Source: Tenggerimyces flavus (GTDB lineage Bacteria; Actinomycetota; Actinomycetes; Propionibacteriales; Actinopolymorphaceae). From it: a stretch of 64,000 nt of DNA. Below the pieces are notes generated by a model. It did not search any database. It saw only the letters and a program-made list of their open reading frames with translations, and had not been told where the DNA came from. Within the stretch, counting starts at the first letter, position 1, and each line of letters begins with the position of its first letter. The position numbers and the translations under genes were made by a program. Of the stretch, positions 60,604-64,000 are shown in pieces. Where the stretch lies: the NCBI RefSeq assembly GCF_016907715.1, contig NZ_JAFBCM010000001.1, forward strand, positions 248,001 to 312,000. The letters run 5' to 3'.

Positions 60604-61434
60604 ATGGACCGCACCGAGCTGGCCGATTTCCTCCGCAGCAGGCGTACGAGGCTGCACCCGGCGGACGTCGGTCTGCCGTCCGGGAGCAGGCGTCGCACGC
60701 CTGGGCTGCGTCGCGAGGAGGTCGCGACGCTCGCCGCGATGTCCATCGACTACTACGTCCGGCTCGAGCAGGCCCGCGCTCCACAGCCGTCCCCGCAGGT
60801 GCTGGCCTCGCTCGCCCGCGCGCTCCGGCTGACCGATACCGAGCGCGACCACCTCTACCTCCTCGCCGGGCACGGCCTGGTGGACGACCGGCCGGCGACC
60901 GATGAGCTACGTCCGGCCGTACGGCGGCTGCTCGACCAGCTCGACGAGACGCCCGCGCTGGTCGTGAACAGGCTGCTGGACATGCTCGCCTGCAACCGGC
61001 TCTACGCGGAGCTCGCTGGCATCGAGTACGAGGACCTGCCCGACCGGAACGCGATCTGGCTGCGCTTCTGCAACCCGCTGGCGGTCGAACGGTTTCCCGT
61101 GGAGGACTTCGAGGAGATCGGGCGCAACCACGTGGCGTACCTGCGCGGGCTCGCGGTGCGCCGTCCGCACGACACCGCGCTGACCGAGCTGGTGACACGT
61201 TTGCGCAACGAGAGCAGGGAGTTCGCCGACCTGTGGGAGCGGCACGACGTGGACGTCGAGCCATCCGTACGCAAGCGCATCCGACACCAGGAGTTCGGGG
61301 TGCTCGACCTGACCTGCGAGACCGTGCTCGTCCCGGACACCGACCAGCAACTCGTCCTCTACACCGCACCCGAGGGCACCCCGACCGCCGCCGCCCTCGC
61401 CGAGCTCCGCCGCCGCACCCTCACCCCCGCGTGA
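60604..61434 (+). CDS. XRE family regulator with MmyB-like ligand-binding domain
   Basis: A 276-residue regulator. The N-terminal helix-turn-helix (ELADFLRSRRTRLHPADVGL; TPGLRREEVATLAAMSIDYY; RLEQARAPQPSPQVLASLAR) is followed by the MmyB-type domain (LVVNRLLDMLACNRLYAELA; CNPLAVERFPVEDFEEIGRN; FGVLDLTCETVLVPDTDQQL). Such regulators commonly control a divergent oxidoreductase gene, here the flavin monooxygenase. Its stop TGA is the first three bases of a family B hairpin. Confidence 0.92.
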   Translation: MDRTELADFLRSRRTRLHPADVGLPSGSRRRTPGLRREEVATLAAMSIDYYVRLEQARAPQPSPQVLASLARALRLTDTERDHLYLLAGHGLVDDRPATDELRPAVRRLLDQLDETPALVVNRLLDMLACNRLYAELAGIEYEDLPDRNAIWLRFCNPLAVERFPVEDFEEIGRNHVAYLRGLAVRRPHDTALTELVTRLRNESREFADLWERHDVDVEPSVRKRIRHQEFGVLDLTCETVLVPDTDQQLVLYTAPEGTPTAAALAELRRRTLTPA

Positions 61435-61504
61435 TCATGTCCGTGATCATGAAGGCCAAGCCATCCTATACGCCAGTTTCCCTTCATGATCACGTACATG
61501 ATCA
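61432..61504. terminator. family B hairpin, copy 3, joining two convergent stop codons
   Basis: A 23-base stem with one mismatch (61432-61454 with 61482-61504) around a 27-base loop. It starts with the TGA stop of the MmyB-like regulator and ends with the TCA that is the stop of the LLM oxidoreductase on the other strand. Confidence 0.85.
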
Positions 61505-62374
61505 CCGGCCAGTGGGGGTGAGCTTCTCGGTCTCGGGCAGGGCGCTGGCGACGAGTTCGAGGGAGGCGTCGTCCCAGCCCACCGGGGGTACGACGAGCGC
61601 GTGGTCGATCCCCGCCTCCGCGTAGCGCTCCATCCGCGCGAGGAACGCGGCCGGATCCATCGTCTCGTTCAGAAACAGCGCGGTCTTCTCGATCTCCTCG
61701 TACGGCCGCCCGACCTCCTCGCAGCGCGACCGCAGTGCGGCGAGCTTCGCCGGCAGGTCGGTCTCGAAGCCGGGCCAGTCGCGCAGGTTGCAGGCGTTCG
61801 CGTACTGCGCGATCAGCCGGAACGTCTTCCGTTCGCCACCGCCCGCGATGAGGATCGGAGGATTCGGCCGCTGCAGCGCGTTCGGCACGTTCACCGGCTC
61901 GGCGAGGTCGTAGTGCTTGCCGTGGAACGGTGACGTGTCACCTTTCCACATGTGCTGGGCGATCCGCAGCGTCTCCTCCAACATCTCGTACCGCTCGGCC
62001 AGCGGCGGGAACGGGATGCCGAGGCCGCGCGACTCCCGCTCGTTCCAGCCGGCGCCGAGCCCGAGCCAGGTCCGCCCGCCGGACAGCACGTCGAGCGTGG
62101 ACATCATCTTGAGCAGCACGCCGGGATGCCGGTGGTGAACGGCGGTGACCATCGCCCCCAACCGGACGCGTCGCGTGCAGCCGGCCAGGAACGACAGCGT
62201 CGTGTAGGCCTCGGGGATGGGGACGTCGAGAGACCCACGAATGTTGAAGAAATGGTCGCCCACCCAGATCGAGTCGAAGCCGGCCTCGTCCGCGAACCGC
62301 GCGATCCGACGCGTCTCCGCGCCGATGCCGTCAGGGGTGGAGTTGTAGTCGCCAAGGCAGATACTCAGTCGCAT
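61502..62374 (-). CDS. LLM class F420-dependent oxidoreductase
   Basis: A 290-residue luciferase-like barrel protein (RRIARFADEAGFDSIWVGDH; VRLGAMVTAVHHRHPGVLLK; GGRTWLGLGAGWNERESRGL; YEMLEETLRIAQHMWKG; NPPILIAGGGERKTFRLIAQ). This pattern fits the F420-using subgroup abundant in actinomycetes. ATG 62374 begins MRLSICLGDYNST. Substrate unknown. The stop codon is the end of a family B hairpin. Confidence 0.9.
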   Translation of the reverse strand: MRLSICLGDYNSTPDGIGAETRRIARFADEAGFDSIWVGDHFFNIRGSLDVPIPEAYTTLSFLAGCTRRVRLGAMVTAVHHRHPGVLLKMMSTLDVLSGGRTWLGLGAGWNERESRGLGIPFPPLAERYEMLEETLRIAQHMWKGDTSPFHGKHYDLAEPVNVPNALQRPNPPILIAGGGERKTFRLIAQYANACNLRDWPGFETDLPAKLAALRSRCEEVGRPYEEIEKTALFLNETMDPAAFLARMERYAEAGIDHALVVPPVGWDDASLELVASALPETEKLTPTGR

Positions 62375-62428
62375 GCCTCGAACGATGCGCTACCGGCGAA
62401 AAGCTAACCAGGCATCGACGATCCCTGG

Positions 62429-63019
62429 CTAACGGGTGTAGACGCCTTGCAGCACGGGCTTGCCGCTGAGACCCACCAGCTCGTCCAGCGAGAGCTCGCG
62501 CAGCCCGTTCTCGCCGAACGCCGCGAGATCGGCTCGGCTCACCGGCCACGGCCGGTTCTCCACCGGCACCGCGTCGTCGCGGTGCAGGCAGTAGACGTAC
62601 AGCTCGCCGCCCTCGGCCACCGTCGACGCGATCGCGCCGATGGCGTTCGGCCGCTGCTCCAACGCGATGGACTGGATCGTGTTGATCTCCACCACCAGGT
62701 CGAACCGTTGCTTCCACTCGTCGGGCAGCGCGAACAGGTCCGCTACCTGGTAGCCGACGGTCGACGAGGTAAACCGCTTGTGACACCACGAGATCGCGGT
62801 CGGCGCGTAGTCGAACGCCGTCACCGCGTAGCCTCGCCGGGCCAGCTCTTCCGCGTCGTCGCCGAGACCGCACGCGATCACCAGGGCCGGCCGACCAGCC
62901 CGTGCCGGCGCGTGCGCGTCGAGCCACTCGACGAGCCGCGGGTGCGACGTCAACCCCGCCCACGGCACCTGCGAGAGGTCGTCGCCCACCGACGCGTACA
63001 GCTGCTCGAAGTCGTTCAC
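62429..63019 (-). CDS. class I SAM-dependent methyltransferase
   Basis: A 196-residue protein from GTG 63019. The SAM motif is variant ([38 protein letters not shown]), followed by [20 protein letters not shown] and [20 protein letters not shown]. The layout resembles the thiopurine/Tellurite-resistance-like methyltransferases. The start overlaps the stop of the glucarate dehydratase-like gene as GTGA, indicating an operon. Confidence 0.85.
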   Translation of the reverse strand: MNDFEQLYASVGDDLSQVPWAGLTSHPRLVEWLDAHAPARAGRPALVIACGLGDDAEELARRGYAVTAFDYAPTAISWCHKRFTSSTVGYQVADLFALPDEWKQRFDLVVEINTIQSIALEQRPNAIGAIASTVAEGGELYVYCLHRDDAVPVENRPWPVSRADLAAFGENGLRELSLDELVGLSGKPVLQGVYTR

Positions 63020-64000
63020 AGCGGCGTTCCTTCGATCGCGGGATCCGCCCAGTCGGTGTTCGGCAGCAGCGGATACCAGCCTGGGCGGCCAGGATCCCGA
63101 TCGTACGGGTAGCCGCCGAGCTCCCGGTACAGCTCCGCGTACTCCGCGACCTTCGCCCGATCCAGCTTGACCCCGAGCCCGGGCTCGGACGGGATCGCGA
63201 TCGACCCGTCGACGTACGGCAGCTTGCCGCCTTCGATCACGTCGTCGCGCAGCTGGTGGTAGTGCGCATCGGCGGCGAACGCGAGGTTGGGCAGCACCGC
63301 GCCGAGATGCAGCATGGTCGCGAGCTGTACGCCGAGCTCGCCGGAGGAGTGCACCGCGATCCCGAGCTGGAACGTCTCGCAGACGCCAGCCGCCTTGATA
63401 CACGGGCGAATCCCGCCCCAGAACGTGGTGTCGAGCAGGATCACGTCGACGGCGGGATCGCGGACGTTCGTCGCGAGCTGCTCGAAGTTGATCACGACGG
63501 TGTTGGTCGCGAGCGGCAGGTTGGTCTTCTCGCGGACGCGGCGCATCCCGTTCAGGCCCCAGGTCGGGTCCTCGAGATAGTCGTTGTTCAGCGGCTCGAT
63601 CGCCTTCGCGAAGCGGATCGCCTCCTCGACGCTCTGCGCGCCGTTCGGGTCGTAGCGCAGCCCGTCGCCGGGGAACGCCTCGCCGAGCGCGCGGTAGCAG
63701 TCGAGCTCGTAGCCGGGCGAGAACACGCCGGCCTTGAGCTTGTGCGTGCGGAACCCGTACCGTGCCCTGAGGTCCGTCGCCTGGGCGACGAGCTGGTCCG
63801 GTGTGCGGATCTCGCCCGCGCCGTTCTCGTCGGGATAGCGGAAGAACAGGTACGAGGCGAACGGCACGCGATCGCGCACCTTGCCGCCGAGCAGCACGTA
63901 CGCCGGCACGCCGAGGTCCTGGCCGACGAGGTCGAGGCAGGCGAACTCGATCGCGGCGAGCAGCTGGGTGCGGTTGTTGTACAGGCTTGCGGTCGGGTTG
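63016..64000 (-). CDS. enolase-superfamily sugar acid dehydratase, glucarate dehydratase-like (N-terminus beyond the window)
   Basis: The frame is open to the right edge (328 codons visible; the start is missing). Catalytic and metal residues of the mandelate racemase/glucarate dehydratase group are visible: KLKAG (Lys of the KxK type), RYDPNGAQS (Asp), [10 protein letters not shown] (Glu), ATNTVV, and the catalytic His in [31 protein letters not shown] at the visible start is the capping-domain end. Family members dehydrate D-glucarate or related aldarates; the exact substrate cannot be told. Confidence 0.88.
   Translation of the reverse strand, partial: NPTASLYNNRTQLLAAIEFACLDLVGQDLGVPAYVLLGGKVRDRVPFASYLFFRYPDENGAGEIRTPDQLVAQATDLRARYGFRTHKLKAGVFSPGYELDCYRALGEAFPGDGLRYDPNGAQSVEEAIRFAKAIEPLNNDYLEDPTWGLNGMRRVREKTNLPLATNTVVINFEQLATNVRDPAVDVILLDTTFWGGIRPCIKAAGVCETFQLGIAVHSSGELGVQLATMLHLGAVLPNLAFAADAHYHQLRDDVIEGGKLPYVDGSIAIPSEPGLGVKLDRAKVAEYAELYRELGGYPYDRDPGRPGWYPLLPNTDWADPAIEGTPL

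Overview
The window is high-GC DNA with GTG and TTG starts, dense operons with 4-base ATGA/GTGA overlaps, and a gene set typical of soil actinomycetes. That set includes an AfsR/SARP regulator, DUF5753-type XRE and MmyB-like regulators, an F420-type LLM oxidoreductase, WXG100-like proteins and a LytR_C protein beside tadA and upp. A member of the Propionibacteriales/Jiangellales (Kribbella-like) is my best guess, but no rRNA is present to confirm it. I see no phage, insertion sequence, CRISPR array or origin.

Layout. 1-4.4 kb: a left-truncated phosphatase-like gene, an aminoglycoside/macrolide phosphotransferase-like kinase, a GNAT and a ParB-like mini-protein, a histidine phosphatase and a PrsW-type membrane protease. 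4.4-8.8 kb: a dihydroxyacetone kinase operon (dhaK-dhaL-dhaM) in which the phosphoryl donor subunit is fused to HPr and Enzyme I. 8.8-16.1 kb: a HerA-like ATPase, tRNA-Ser(CGA), a K+/H+ antiporter, a LytR_C protein, tadA with two tandem associated proteins, and upp. 16.3-25.5 kb: an AfsR-type regulator, pyrE, an M36-like metalloprotease, and the transhydrogenase operon pntAa-pntAb-pntB. 25.5-28.7 kb: small regulators and hypothetical genes. 28.7-41.3 kb: sugar-related genes (GH2 beta-galactosidase, GH1 beta-glucosidase, sugar MFS, lactone oxidase), a PhyH dioxygenase, a PCMT-like methyltransferase, a PLP amino-acid enzyme with its MFS transporter, and a TetR regulator.

41.3-45.6 kb is the most unusual part. 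It is a minus-strand run encoding a YbaB-like protein, a WXG100-like protein, a membrane-spanning WXG-type toxin N-terminus, a separate toxin-like C-terminal domain in an overlapping frame, and an immunity-like protein. Further upstream lie a DUF559/AbiEi-like gene bracketed by two covarying 50-nt hairpins and a second toxin-like/immunity-like pair. I read it as a type VII secretion-associated polymorphic toxin locus with a split toxin; no secretion machinery is in the window.

45.6-55 kb is an oligopeptide-type ABC importer (binding protein, two permeases, two ATPases). A LacI regulator is divergent to it and is followed by a secreted GH30 glycosidase. Operators overlapping both promoters suggest a glycan-uptake regulon. 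55-64 kb holds a gene-free hairpin cluster, a CPBP membrane protease, an AlkZ-like protein, a Fes-like esterase, a flavin monooxygenase with a divergent regulator, an LLM oxidoreductase, a methyltransferase, and a right-truncated glucarate dehydratase-like gene.

Two families of intergenic hairpins recur at convergent gene ends. In several cases the ends of the hairpin themselves provide the stop codons of the flanking genes.
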